From Pseudomonas shirazensis (GTDB lineage: Bacteria > Pseudomonadota > Gammaproteobacteria > Pseudomonadales > Pseudomonadaceae): a DNA stretch of 64,000 bases. This document shows positions 1 to 8,459 of the stretch, in pieces. Where the stretch lies: the NCBI RefSeq assembly GCF_014268785.2, contig NZ_JABWRD020000002.1, forward strand, positions 464,501-528,500, given 5' to 3'. The position numbers were made by a program, and so were the translations under genes. A model generated the notes under the pieces. That model was not told the DNA's origin. It saw only the letters and a program-made list of their open reading frames with translations, and did not search any database. Within the stretch, counting starts at the first letter, position 1. Every line of letters starts with the position of its first letter.

Positions 1-1232
1 GTCTCGCCGGCCAGGCTCAGGCCCTGCTCGGCCTGACGCTTGCTGGTGTCGATGATAGCCACCGCGGCTAACGCCAACTGCTCGTTCTGCTGCACGACCC
101 GGGCGATCTCTTCGGTGGCGGTGCTGGTGCGCGAGGCCAACTGGCGTACTTCATCGGCGACCACAGCAAAGCCCCTGCCCTGCTCACCGGCGCGGGCCGC
201 TTCGATGGCGGCATTGAGCGCCAGCAGGTTGGTCTGCCCGGCAATATCGCTGATGGTCTTGATAATCGAGCCAATCACCCGTGACTGGGTATCCAGCGCC
301 TGAATACCTTCTGCAGCCTGCTGCATCGAGGCTTCCAGGCCGCGCATCACGCTGACGGTCTGAGTCACCACATCATTGGCCTTGCAGGCGCTGGCATCGG
401 TACCAAGCGAGGTGCTGTAGGCGATATCGGCAGCCTGGGCGACAGCCTGCTCCTGGTTGACCTGGTCGGTAATCACTGTGGCGAACTTGACCACTTTGTA
501 GAGCACGTCGTGGGCGTCGATGATTGGGTTGTAGGACGCTTCCAGCCACACCACGCGGCCATTGGCATCAACCCGTTTGAACCGGTCAGCGACAAACTCG
601 CCACGGCGCAGCTTGTCCCAGAACACCTGGTAACCGGCTGAGTTGGCTTCTTCAGGCTCGCAGAACTGACGGTGATGCTTGCCTTTGACCTGCTCCAGGC
701 GATAACCCATGGTCTGCAGGAAGCGCTCGTTGGCGGTCAGTACATGGCCATCGAGGCTGAATTCGATGACAGCCGTGGAGCGCATCAGTGCATTGATCAG
801 GCTCTCGTGCTCACGCGAACTGGCAATGGTCCGGGTCAGGTCGCTGGAGTGCAGCGTGAAGTACTTGATGCGGCCCTGGAAATCCCGCACCGGCTGCAGT
901 ATCGAGCGCAGCCACGCCTCTTCGCCATTGCCACGCAGTAGGCGGAAAGCGCCATTGAGGTGGGCGCCGGTGCTGATGGCGGCTTTCATGCGCTCATAGA
1001 AATCGAGTTTCTTGACGTGCGCCGGAACGATCTCTTCAAGGCTACGGCCGAGCAACTGGTCAGCGCGATAGAACATTTCACGCTCAAAGTTGGCGTTGAC
1101 CGTTTCGATGCGCCCCTGCGGGTCCAGCTGCAGCACCAGCATTTCGCTGTCGAGGCTGTCCTTGACCTGCTCCATGGACATCAAGTCCTCGCGCAGTCGC
1201 TGGTTTTCTTTTTTGAGCTTGCTGTTGAACAT
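1..1232 (-). CDS. Soluble PAS-PAS methyl-accepting chemotaxis protein, BdlA/Aer-like (3' end outside window)
   Basis: About 410 codons are visible, reading from an ATG at 1230-1232 preceded by an aggag ribosome site; the C-terminus is cut by the window edge. A short coiled N-terminus is followed by two PAS-like domains (roughly residues 20-135 and 145-260) and the MCP signalling region, including the highly conserved hairpin tip with [21 protein letters not shown] see no transmembrane segment, so it should be cytoplasmic. In the family, PAS-MCP proteins of this layout sense redox or energy state; P. aeruginosa BdlA (biofilm dispersal) has the same layout. The ligand or cofactor cannot be read from the sequence. 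Confidence 0.9.
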   Translation of the reverse strand, partial: MFNSKLKKENQRLREDLMSMEQVKDSLDSEMLVLQLDPQGRIETVNANFEREMFYRADQLLGRSLEEIVPAHVKKLDFYERMKAAISTGAHLNGAFRLLRGNGEEAWLRSILQPVRDFQGRIKYFTLHSSDLTRTIASSREHESLINALMRSTAVIEFSLDGHVLTANERFLQTMGYRLEQVKGKHHRQFCEPEEANSAGYQVFWDKLRRGEFVADRFKRVDANGRVVWLEASYNPIIDAHDVLYKVVKFATVITDQVNQEQAVAQAADIAYSTSLGTDASACKANDVVTQTVSVMRGLEASMQQAAEGIQALDTQSRVIGSIIKTISDIAGQTNLLALNAAIEAARAGEQGRGFAVVADEVRQLASRTSTATEEIARVVQQNEQLALAAVAIIDTSKRQAEQGLSLAGE

Positions 1233-1408
1233 TACCGCACTCCTGGAGCGCACCGGCCATCCGAATCCATCTGCATCGGCAGATATATGAACGTTCTTGA
1301 GCGGCCTGCTGGGAAATATTCCGCGCACTAGGCATTCCGCAACCAGACGTCACTTGCCGGTCATAAAGTGGTCATGGGAACGCAATCGGGCAGGCGGAAA
1401 CTTCTGTC

Positions 1409-2641
1409 ATGAACACTCCAAGCCTGCGCATCACCTTCGTCAGCGAGACATTTGCCCCTGAAGTCAATGGCGTGGCCAATACCCTCGGCCGGTTGAGTGA
1501 CGGTCTGCGCGAGCGCGGCCACAGCGTTGAGCTGGTGCGCCCGCGCCAGGCCCACGATCCACTGCGCCTTGACGACGCTGACCTGCTACTGTGCAAAGGC
1601 TGGCCGCTGCCAGGTTACCCCGACCTGCAATGGGGCGGCATTTCCCTGCACAAGCTGCTGCGGCGCTGGCGCAGGCAGCGGCCAGATGTGATCTATATCG
1701 CCACCGAGGGCCCGTTGGGGCTGAGTGCGCTGCGCGCCGCACGCCGTTTGAAGATTGCCGTGGTCAGCGGCTTTCACACCAATTTTCCGCAGTATGCAGG
1801 CCAGTACGGGCTTGGCCTGCTGGCCCGGCTGCTGACCCACTACCTGCGCTGGTTCCACCGGCGCAGCGCGGTGACGCTGGTACCAAGCATCAGCCAACGG
1901 GTGGACCTCGAACGACGCGGTTTTACCCAACTGGCCATGCTCGCACGCGGAGTCGATGCCTGCCTGTTCAATCCCGCCCGCCGCAGCCAGATGCTGCGTG
2001 AAGCATGGGGCTTGGCCGAGCAAGACCTGGCGATAATGTATGTCGGCCGGCTGGCTGCGGAAAAAAACCTGAACCTGCTCAAGCCTTGCCTGCAAGCCCT
2101 CCAGCAGCGTTATCCACAACAGCGCCTGCGCCTGATCATGGTCGGCGACGGCCCACAGCGGGCCAGCCTCGAGCAGCAACTGCCAGACGCGGTGTTCTGC
2201 GGCGCGCAGCGTGGCCAACACCTTGCCGAGCACTACGCCAGCGGCGATGTGTTCCTGTTCCCAAGTTTGACCGAGACGTTTGGCAACGTCGTCCTCGAGG
2301 CCATGGCCTCAGGCCTGGCCGTGGTCGCTTATGACCAAGCCGCAGCGGCTCAGCACGTGCGTCACGGGCACAGCGGGGCCGTGGCTATGCCCGGGGATCA
2401 GATCGGGTTCATCGATGCAGCGTGCTGGTTACTTGAGGAAAGCGAAACCCTGCGCCGGGTTCGCCTGAATGCGCGGCAGCATGCCAGCCGCCAAGGTTGG
2501 CCAGCCATCGTCGAGCAGTTCGAAGGGTATTTGTGCGATGCCTGGCAGCAGGCCTGCGACGCAACCAGCGCCAGAGCGCCGCTGCCGTTGCCCGCGATGG
2601 GCCGGTTAGCCAGCCCCGGCCGCTCGCAACAGCACCGTTAA
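1409..2641 (+). CDS. Glycosyltransferase family 1 (MgtA-like mannosyltransferase type)
   Basis: This 410-residue protein has the GT-B layout. The N-terminal domain begins with the ETFAPEVNGVANT motif typical of GDP-mannose-dependent alpha-mannosyltransferases. The C-terminal nucleotide-sugar domain carries YVGRLAAEKNLNLL and the E-x7-E type motif SLTETFGNVVLEAMASGLAV. It probably transfers a hexose to a lipid or glycan acceptor at the inner membrane; donor and acceptor are inferred from family resemblance only. Its stop codon overlaps that of the convergent peroxidase gene by three bases of coding sequence. The C-terminal tail after residue 385 is Ala/Pro rich and not part of the fold. Confidence 0.85.
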   Translation: MNTPSLRITFVSETFAPEVNGVANTLGRLSDGLRERGHSVELVRPRQAHDPLRLDDADLLLCKGWPLPGYPDLQWGGISLHKLLRRWRRQRPDVIYIATEGPLGLSALRAARRLKIAVVSGFHTNFPQYAGQYGLGLLARLLTHYLRWFHRRSAVTLVPSISQRVDLERRGFTQLAMLARGVDACLFNPARRSQMLREAWGLAEQDLAIMYVGRLAAEKNLNLLKPCLQALQQRYPQQRLRLIMVGDGPQRASLEQQLPDAVFCGAQRGQHLAEHYASGDVFLFPSLTETFGNVVLEAMASGLAVVAYDQAAAAQHVRHGHSGAVAMPGDQIGFIDAACWLLEESETLRRVRLNARQHASRQGWPAIVEQFEGYLCDAWQQACDATSARAPLPLPAMGRLASPGRSQQHR

Positions 2642-3120
2642 GCCAAGGCTTTTTCGATCGCCTGCACCAGTGCAGGGTCATCAGGTGTAGTGCGCGGGGC
2701 GAAGCGAGCCAGCACGCGGCCGTCCTTGCCCACCAGAAACTTTTCGAAATTCCAGCTGATATCGCCCGGATACTCGGCACCCTCGCCCGCCAGCAGCCGA
2801 TACAACGAGTGGCGCTGAGGACCATTGACTTCAAGCTTGCTGCTCAGCGGAAAACTCACCCCATAGTTGAGGCTGCAGAATTCCTGAATTTCACGCTCGC
2901 TGCCCGGCTCCTGGCCGGCGAACTGGTTGCATGGCAAGCCAAGCACGCTGAAACCCTTGGCCTTGTACAGCTGGTGCAACGATTCAAGCGAGGCGTACTG
3001 CGGGGTCAGGCCACACTTGGAGGCCACATTGACCACCAGCACCACCTGGCCCTTGAACGGCGCAAGGGGTAGATCCTCGCCATCCAACGCATGCAACGTC
3101 AGCTCGTGAAATGCACTCAT
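2638..3120 (-). CDS. Glutathione peroxidase family thiol peroxidase
   Basis: This 160-residue protein has the usual length of bacterial glutathione peroxidases. The peroxidatic cysteine is Cys36 in VASKCGLTPQY, in the place of selenocysteine in animal enzymes. The LGLPCNQFAGQEPG and WNFEKFLVGKDG motifs provide the Gln and Trp of the catalytic tetrad. It reduces hydrogen peroxide and organic peroxides in the cytoplasm; bacterial members commonly use thioredoxin as well as glutathione. A second conserved Cys (in the LGLPCNQF motif) is present. It appears monocistronic. Confidence 0.93.
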   Translation of the reverse strand: MSAFHELTLHALDGEDLPLAPFKGQVVLVVNVASKCGLTPQYASLESLHQLYKAKGFSVLGLPCNQFAGQEPGSEREIQEFCSLNYGVSFPLSSKLEVNGPQRHSLYRLLAGEGAEYPGDISWNFEKFLVGKDGRVLARFAPRTTPDDPALVQAIEKALA

Positions 3121-3265
3121 GATGACTCCCCCTTCCTACGTTCTGATTGTCGCTGGAGCAAACGGCGCCCACTAAAAAGGCGCGCGGGCCAACCGTCAAC
3201 CCTCCCATGGAGGGCAAGTACGGCTTGCCCGAGCGCCTGGCGACTGTCTGAGCTTAGCGCAGATA

Positions 3266-3751
3266 TCAGTGCTGATGGCCGCCTTCGCCATGGACGTGGC
3301 CATGGGCAACTTCTTCTTCGCTGGCATCACGGACCGCAACGACCTTGACCTGGAAGGTCAGGCGCTGACCGGCCAGTGGGTGGTTGCCATCGACAGTTAC
3401 GTCGTCGCCGTCCAGGTCACGGATGGTAACGATCTGCATCTGGCCGTCCGGCGCCGAAGCGTGGAACTGCATGCCGACTTCGAGCACGTCGACACCTTCG
3501 AACATGCTGCGGTTGAGGGTGCTGACCAGCTCGGCCAGGTATTCGCCGTAGGCGTCTTCCGGCTCGATGGTAACGTTCAGTTCTTCGCCGACATCTTTAC
3601 CTTCCAGGGCTTTTTCCAGGCCTGGGATGATGTTGCCGGAACCGTGCAGGTAAACCAGCGGCGCGCCGCCAGAGGAGCTGTCAATCACCTCCCCGGCGTC
3701 GTTGGTCAGGGTATAGTCGATGGAGACGGCCTTGTTGGCGGCGATCGGCAT
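3266..3751 (-). CDS. SlyD-like FKBP-type peptidyl-prolyl cis-trans isomerase
   Basis: This is 161 residues from the ATG at 3749-3751; a longer reading to 3805 adds 18 atypical residues and is not preferred. The FKBP fold starts at once (AVSIDYTLTNDAGEVIDSS, then LVYLHGSGNIIPGLEKAL) and contains the insert-in-flap region typical of SlyD. The tail is short and histidine rich (AHGHVHGEGGHQH), suggesting nickel or other metal binding as in SlyD. The role is a cytoplasmic folding catalyst/chaperone, possibly also a metallochaperone. It lies back to back with the DUF3565 gene. Confidence 0.9.
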   Translation of the reverse strand: MPIAANKAVSIDYTLTNDAGEVIDSSSGGAPLVYLHGSGNIIPGLEKALEGKDVGEELNVTIEPEDAYGEYLAELVSTLNRSMFEGVDVLEVGMQFHASAPDGQMQIVTIRDLDGDDVTVDGNHPLAGQRLTFQVKVVAVRDASEEEVAHGHVHGEGGHQH

Positions 3752-3765
3752 GGGGGCGAGACCTT

Positions 3766-4035
3766 TTGCAAAAGAATGTAGAGCGGACAAGTGTAACCAA
3801 CGCATCGCCCGATTGCGAACGCACTGCAGGCGATGCCCGCCCCGTCAGTCGGGTCAGCGGTTTTCATCAGGATGAACAGGGCCACTGGGTGGTCGAGCTG
3901 ACGTGCGGGCATACCCAGCATCTGCGCCATCAACCGCCCTGGCAAGCACGCCCGTGGGTGCTCGAGGCCGCCGAGCGCGAACAGCGCATCGGCCAGACAT
4001 TCGCGTGTGGATGGTGCGCACAAGGTGCCGATTAG
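3766..4035 (+). CDS. DUF3565 domain protein
   Basis: This 89-residue protein has the DUF3565 signature: GFHQDEQGHWVVELTCGHTQHLRHQPPW followed by a C-terminal FACGWC pair. The spaced Cys and His residues (CGH, H..H, CGWC) look like a small zinc-binding site. No function is established for the family. The ATG at 3766 lies only 15 bases from the divergent isomerase start, and the first 25 residues are not conserved in my memory of the family, so the true start may be further downstream. Confidence 0.75.
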   Translation: MQKNVERTSVTNASPDCERTAGDARPVSRVSGFHQDEQGHWVVELTCGHTQHLRHQPPWQARPWVLEAAEREQRIGQTFACGWCAQGAD

Positions 4036-4085
4036 CGATACCCTTGGCGATTGGTTCTTTGCACCGCTTATTTCGAGAAGCACGC

Positions 4086-6173
4086 ATGCAGACATTTTTC
4101 ATCGCACCGACCGACTTCGGTGTCGGCCTGACCTCCATCAGCCTCGGCCTGGTCCGCGCGCTCGAGCGCGGCGGTCTCAAGGTCGGCTTCTTCAAGCCCA
4201 TTGCCCAGCCCCATCCGGGTGACACCGGCCCGGAGCGCTCGACCGAGCTGATGGCGCGCACCCACGGCCTGAAGCCGCCGACGCCGCTGAGCCTGGGCCA
4301 GGTCGAGCGCATGCTCGGCGACGGCCAGCTCGACGAACTGCTCGAAGAAATCATTCGCCTGTACCAACAGGCCTGCGTCGGCAAGGACGTGGTGGTGGTC
4401 GAAGGCATGGTGCCGACCCGGCATGCCAGCTACGCCGCGCGGGTCAACCTGCATCTGGCGAAAAGCCTGGATGCCGAGGTGATTCTGGTGTCGGCGCCGG
4501 AAAACGAAGTGCTCAGCGAACTGTCCGGCCGTGTCGAGCTGCAGGCGCAGTTGTTTGGCGGCCCGCGTGATCCGAAGGTACTCGGGGTGATCCTCAACAA
4601 GGTCCGCACCGAAGAGAGCATGAGCGAGTTCGCCAGCCGCCTGCGTGAGCATTCGCCGCTGCTGCGCGGCAATGACTTCCGCCTGCTCGGCTGCATCCCC
4701 TACCAACCCGAGCTGAACGCGCCACGCACCCGCGATGTGGCCGATCTGCTCGGCGCTCAGGTAGTGAACGCAGGTGACTACGAGCAACGGCGGATGAACA
4801 CCATCATCATCTGCGCCCGAACCGTGGCCAACACAGTACCGCTGCTCAAGCCCGGCACGCTGGTGGTGACCCCTGGCGATCGCGACGACATCATCCTTGC
4901 CGTAAGTCTGGCGGCAATCAACGGCGTGCCGCTGGCGGGCCTGTTGCTGACCAGCGACAGCAAGCCTGACCCGCGCATTCTCGAACTGTGCCGCGGCGCA
5001 CTGCAGGCCGGCCTGCCGATCCTGTCGGTGAGCACCGGCTCCTACGACACCGCCAACCGGCTCAACTCGCTCAACCGCGAGATCCCGGTCGACGACCGCG
5101 AGCGCGCCGAATTCATCACCGACTTTGTCGCCGGCCAGATCGATGCCGCCTGGCTGCACCAGCGCTGCGGCACGCCGCGTGAACTGCGCCTGTCGCCGGC
5201 GGTGTTCCGCTATCAGCTGATCCAGCGCGCCCAGCAGGCCAACAAGCGCATCGTCCTGCCCGAGGGCGCCGAACCGCTGCTGGTACAAGCGGCCGCGATT
5301 TGCCAGGCGCGTGGGATTGCCCGCTGCGTGCTGCTGGCCAAGCCCGAAGAAGTACAGGCGGTGGCACGCGCGCAGGGCATTACCCTGCCGCCGGATCTGG
5401 AAATTCTCGACCCTGATTTGATCCGTGGGCGTTACGTCGAGCCGATGGTCGACTTGCGCAAGAGCAAGAACCTCAATGCACCGATGGCCGAACAGCAGCT
5501 GGAAGATCCGGTGGTGATCGGCACCATGATGCTGGCGCTGGATGAAGTCGACGGTTTGGTCTCTGGCTTGGTGCATTCGACCGCCAACACCATTCGTCCG
5601 GCCCTGCAGCTGATCAAGACCGCGCCCGGCAGCAGCCTGGTGTCGTCGGTGTTCTTCATGCTGTTTCCGGAGCAGGTACTGGTGTATGGCGACTGCGTGA
5701 TGAACCCGCACCCAAGCGCCGCCGAGCTGGCCGAGATCGCCCAGCAGAGCGCGCAGTCAGCCGAGGCCTTCGGCATTGCGCCGCGGGTGGCGATGATCAG
5801 CTATTCGAGTGATTCGGCCAGTGACGAGGAAGTCGACAAGGTGCGTGAGGCAACGCGTCTGGCGCAGCAGGCCGAACAACGCCTGGTCATCGATGGGCCG
5901 TTGCAGTATGACGCGGCCGCCAACCCGGAGATCGCCCGCCAAGTCGCGCCGCAAAGCCCGGTGGCTGGGCGCGCGACGGTGTTCGTGTTCCCTGACCTGA
6001 ATACTGGCAATACCACCCACAAGGCGGTGCAGCGCAGCACTGACGGGGTCAGCCTGGGGCCGATGCTGCAGGGTTTGCGTAAGCCTGTGAACGACCTGCC
6101 GCGCGGGGCGCAGGTGGACGACATTGTGCATACCATTGCGCTGACGGCGATTCAGGCCAGCAGGAATATTTGA
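4086..6173 (+). CDS. pta: Phosphate acetyltransferase, long two-domain form
   Basis: This is 695 residues from the ATG at 4086, which fits long Pta enzymes and starts MQTFFIAPTDFGVG. The N-terminal P-loop-like domain and the central DRTGG domain precede the C-terminal acetyl/butyryl transferase domain (from about residue 375, with VLPEGAEPLLVQAA, then VSGLVHSTANTIRPAL and FVFPDLNTGNTTHKAVQRS). It interconverts acetyl-CoA and acetyl phosphate in the cytoplasm. No acetate kinase gene is adjacent, which is usual in this group. Upstream reading to 3903 overlaps the DUF3565 gene and has no coding character. Confidence 0.96.
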   Translation: MQTFFIAPTDFGVGLTSISLGLVRALERGGLKVGFFKPIAQPHPGDTGPERSTELMARTHGLKPPTPLSLGQVERMLGDGQLDELLEEIIRLYQQACVGKDVVVVEGMVPTRHASYAARVNLHLAKSLDAEVILVSAPENEVLSELSGRVELQAQLFGGPRDPKVLGVILNKVRTEESMSEFASRLREHSPLLRGNDFRLLGCIPYQPELNAPRTRDVADLLGAQVVNAGDYEQRRMNTIIICARTVANTVPLLKPGTLVVTPGDRDDIILAVSLAAINGVPLAGLLLTSDSKPDPRILELCRGALQAGLPILSVSTGSYDTANRLNSLNREIPVDDRERAEFITDFVAGQIDAAWLHQRCGTPRELRLSPAVFRYQLIQRAQQANKRIVLPEGAEPLLVQAAAICQARGIARCVLLAKPEEVQAVARAQGITLPPDLEILDPDLIRGRYVEPMVDLRKSKNLNAPMAEQQLEDPVVIGTMMLALDEVDGLVSGLVHSTANTIRPALQLIKTAPGSSLVSSVFFMLFPEQVLVYGDCVMNPHPSAAELAEIAQQSAQSAEAFGIAPRVAMISYSSDSASDEEVDKVREATRLAQQAEQRLVIDGPLQYDAAANPEIARQVAPQSPVAGRATVFVFPDLNTGNTTHKAVQRSTDGVSLGPMLQGLRKPVNDLPRGAQVDDIVHTIALTAIQASRNI

Positions 6174-6182
6174 GTGGGTATT

Positions 6183-6277
6183 GGGGCTGCTTTGCAGCCC
6201 TTTCGCGACACAAGGCCGCTCCTACACGGTACCTGTAGGAGCGGCCTTGTGTCGCGAAAGGGCCGCACAGCGGCCCC
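6183..6277. repeat. Inverted pair of P. putida REP elements (BIME-like)
   Basis: Two copies of the putida REP unit face each other: 6183-6226 on the minus strand and 6234-6277 on the plus strand, separated by 7 bases around a ggtacc palindrome. Each contains the core gcggccttgtgtcgcgaaag and a short terminal hairpin (ggggctgctttgcagccc and gggccgcacagcggcccc). Together they form one long hairpin between the convergent pta and ompA-type genes and may act as a transcription stop or mRNA stabiliser. Confidence 0.9.
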
Positions 6278-6300
6278 AGCAATCTCAACCCCGGCGCAGA

Positions 6301-6984
6301 TTACTGCTGATACTGCTGCCCAGGAATCGGCTTCAGGTTGACTTCAACCCGGCGATTCTGCGCACGCCCGTTGGCATCGGCGTTGCTCGCAATCGGCTGA
6401 TCCGGGCCAAGGCCACGTACCGACACCCGCGAAGCATCCACGCCCTGCGAGGTCAGGTAAGTGCTGACCGCCTGCGCGCGACGCTGCGACAAGTCCATGT
6501 TGTGCTGGCGGCTACCGGTGCTGTCGGTGAACCCGACCACTTCAATGGTGTTTTGGTTGAACTGCTTGAACGAGCCGGCAAGGTTGTTCAGCGGGGTGTA
6601 GAAGCTTGGCGAGATGTTCGCCGAGTCGGTGGCAAAGGTGATGTTGCCTGGCATGATCAGCTTGATCTGGTCACCTTCACGCTGCACTTCAACGCCGGTG
6701 TTGGCCATGCTCTCGCGCAGTGCAGCTTCCTGCTTGTCGGCGTAGTAACCGTAACCGGCAGCGGCAGCACCTACCGCAGCCGCGCCGATCAGCGCGCCCT
6801 TGCCGCGGTTGTTGTGGTCGATCGCAGCGCCGGCTACAGCACCGGCCAGAGCACCCAGGCCGCCGTACTTGGCAGTCTTGCTCATGCCGCCAGAACCCTG
6901 GCCTTGGTTGTCATAAGGGTTCTGGCCAGCACAACCTGCCATCAGGGCAGCGGCAGTAGCGACGATAATCAGACGACGCATCAT
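6301..6984 (-). CDS. OmpA family lipoprotein (YiaD-like)
   Basis: This 227-residue protein has a lipobox (AALMAGC) giving a lipidated Cys at residue 18. A glycine-zipper segment follows (about 43-80, GGLGALAGAVAGAAIDH and GALIGAAAVGAAAAGYG), then a C-terminal OmpA domain with NNLAGSFKQFNQNTIEVVGFTDSTG and the peptidoglycan-binding RRAQAVSTYLTSQGVD. It is predicted to anchor the outer membrane to the cell wall. The first of two adjacent ATGs is chosen because aggag lies 6 bases upstream. Confidence 0.93.
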   Translation of the reverse strand: MMRRLIIVATAAALMAGCAGQNPYDNQGQGSGGMSKTAKYGGLGALAGAVAGAAIDHNNRGKGALIGAAAVGAAAAGYGYYADKQEAALRESMANTGVEVQREGDQIKLIMPGNITFATDSANISPSFYTPLNNLAGSFKQFNQNTIEVVGFTDSTGSRQHNMDLSQRRAQAVSTYLTSQGVDASRVSVRGLGPDQPIASNADANGRAQNRRVEVNLKPIPGQQYQQ

Positions 6985-7077
6985 GGAAAGCTCCTACAGA
7001 AATTCAAGTGTGCAGTGATCGTACGTTGACCCCTGCCGGGGTTGGATCATTACCGGGCTGAATAATTCCATGAATAT

Positions 7078-7722
7078 TCAAGCGCGTACGAAAGGATTCT
7101 CGCGCATCTCATCGCCCAGGCGCGTATCTGGGCCATGCCCGGCCACCACCACCGCGTCTTCATCCAGCCGGTATAAACGGTCCTTGATCGAACGAACGAT
7201 AGTGCGCTGGTCGCCACCCCACAAATCGGTGCGGCCAATCCCGCGGCGGAACAAGGTGTCGCCGGCAATCAGCAGCTTGGCATCGGCAAACCAGAAGCTC
7301 ATCGAGCCCGGGCTATGCCCAGGCGTGTGCAGGGCAACGCCACAGCCGCAGGCCAGCTCCTCTTCATCGGCGAGCCAGCGATCCGGTGGTGGTGCGGGGG
7401 TATACGGCACGCCGAACATCTGGCACTGCATCTCCAGGTTATCCCACAGCGGCTGGTCGTCCTTGTGCAGGTGCAAGGTCGCGCCGGTCAGCTCCTTGAG
7501 CCGGCCAGAGGCGAGAAAGTGATCAAGGTGGGCATGGGTGTGGATGATGCTGACCAGCGTCAGGCCGTGGGCCTGCAAGCGGGCGACGATCTTCTCTGGA
7601 TCACCGCCTGGGTCGACGACGATGGCTTTCTTGCTCAGCGGATCACCGATCAGGGTGCAGTTACACTGCAACGGCCCGACCGGGAAGGTTTCGCGGATAA
7701 GGCTTGGGGCGGCGCTGGTCAT
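7078..7722 (-). CDS. MBL-fold metallo-hydrolase (glyoxalase II-like)
   Basis: This is 214 residues from the ATG at 7720-7722. The metal site is visible as HTHAHLDHF (HxHxDH), with HTPGHSPGSM, the bridging Asp in AGDTLFRRGIGRTD and the final VVAGHGPDT. This is the YcbL/GloB subfamily, cytoplasmic binuclear zinc or iron hydrolases, usually acting on thioesters such as S-lactoylglutathione. The substrate is inferred from the family. A longer reading to 7755 is possible but the residues match the family only from MTSAAPS on. Confidence 0.9.
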   Translation of the reverse strand: MTSAAPSLIRETFPVGPLQCNCTLIGDPLSKKAIVVDPGGDPEKIVARLQAHGLTLVSIIHTHAHLDHFLASGRLKELTGATLHLHKDDQPLWDNLEMQCQMFGVPYTPAPPPDRWLADEEELACGCGVALHTPGHSPGSMSFWFADAKLLIAGDTLFRRGIGRTDLWGGDQRTIVRSIKDRLYRLDEDAVVVAGHGPDTRLGDEMRENPFVRA

Positions 7723-7766
7723 GGGGGTTCTGCTCAGCTGAAGAATGCTGAACATGATACCTCGAC

Positions 7767-8459
7767 TCAGGGCAGATAGAGCCTGAACAAACCGCCACCG
7801 AGGGCGCCACCGTTGCTGATTTCGATTCGGCCGGTAACGCCATTGCGCTCATGCAGGGCCGCAATCCGTGCCGCGAAGTACAGGCCCAGGCCAGTGCTGC
7901 CGGTGCTGGCGTCGAGGCCCTGAATGTAATCCTGCTGCCGCTCGAGCATGCGCTCGGGATAACCCGGGCCGTCGTCGTTGACGCTGATGATCAACTGCTC
8001 GCCTTCTTCTTCAATACCGATCAGCAAGGCGTGGCCGGCATAGCGAATGGCGTTGGTGAGCACGTTGGAGATCACCGAAGCCACCAGCTCGCGGTCGAAG
8101 AAGCCCAGCGGGCTGGCGCTTTCGATACGCCAGGTGGCGAGGATATCGCGGTGCTTGAGGATCTCCTGATGCGCCGCCAACTGCGCCTCGATGAAATCTT
8201 CCAGCTCGTGGTAGCCAGGGCAGATCGGCAGCTGATTGACGCCCAGCTTGTACAGCCCGAGCATCTGCACCAGCATGCCGTTAAGGTGGCCGAATTCATG
8301 CTCTATGACGCCCTGCTCGGTGCCTTGCCGCTGCGCTTCGGGCAGCCGCGCCAGCCACTGGTTATGCGCCTGGATCAACGCTGACAGCGAGTTTTTCATG
8401 TCGTGGACAGTTGAGGCGATCACTGTCGAGAAATCCAGCCCCGAGTTTTCCTGGTTCAT
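7767..8459 (-). CDS. Sensor histidine kinase, soluble
   Basis: This is 230 residues from the ATG at 8457-8459. The phospho-acceptor motif is STVHDMKNSL (His19), and the ATPase domain has an N box (NVLTNAIRYAG), G1 (DDGPGYPERM) and G2 (STGLGLYFA). There are no membrane segments or N-terminal sensor domain, so its input probably comes through the partner response regulator. Its start overlaps the stop of that gene by four bases (ATGA), which implies translational coupling. Confidence 0.9.
   Translation of the reverse strand: MNQENSGLDFSTVIASTVHDMKNSLSALIQAHNQWLARLPEAQRQGTEQGVIEHEFGHLNGMLVQMLGLYKLGVNQLPICPGYHELEDFIEAQLAAHQEILKHRDILATWRIESASPLGFFDRELVASVISNVLTNAIRYAGHALLIGIEEEGEQLIISVNDDGPGYPERMLERQQDYIQGLDASTGSTGLGLYFAARIAALHERNGVTGRIEISNGGALGGGLFRLYLP

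Noticed and set aside
5801..6136. Long antisense frames inside pta and other genes (for example 4068-5711 minus)
   Set aside because: High-GC genes create long open shadows on the opposite strand; none has a known motif or ribosome site.
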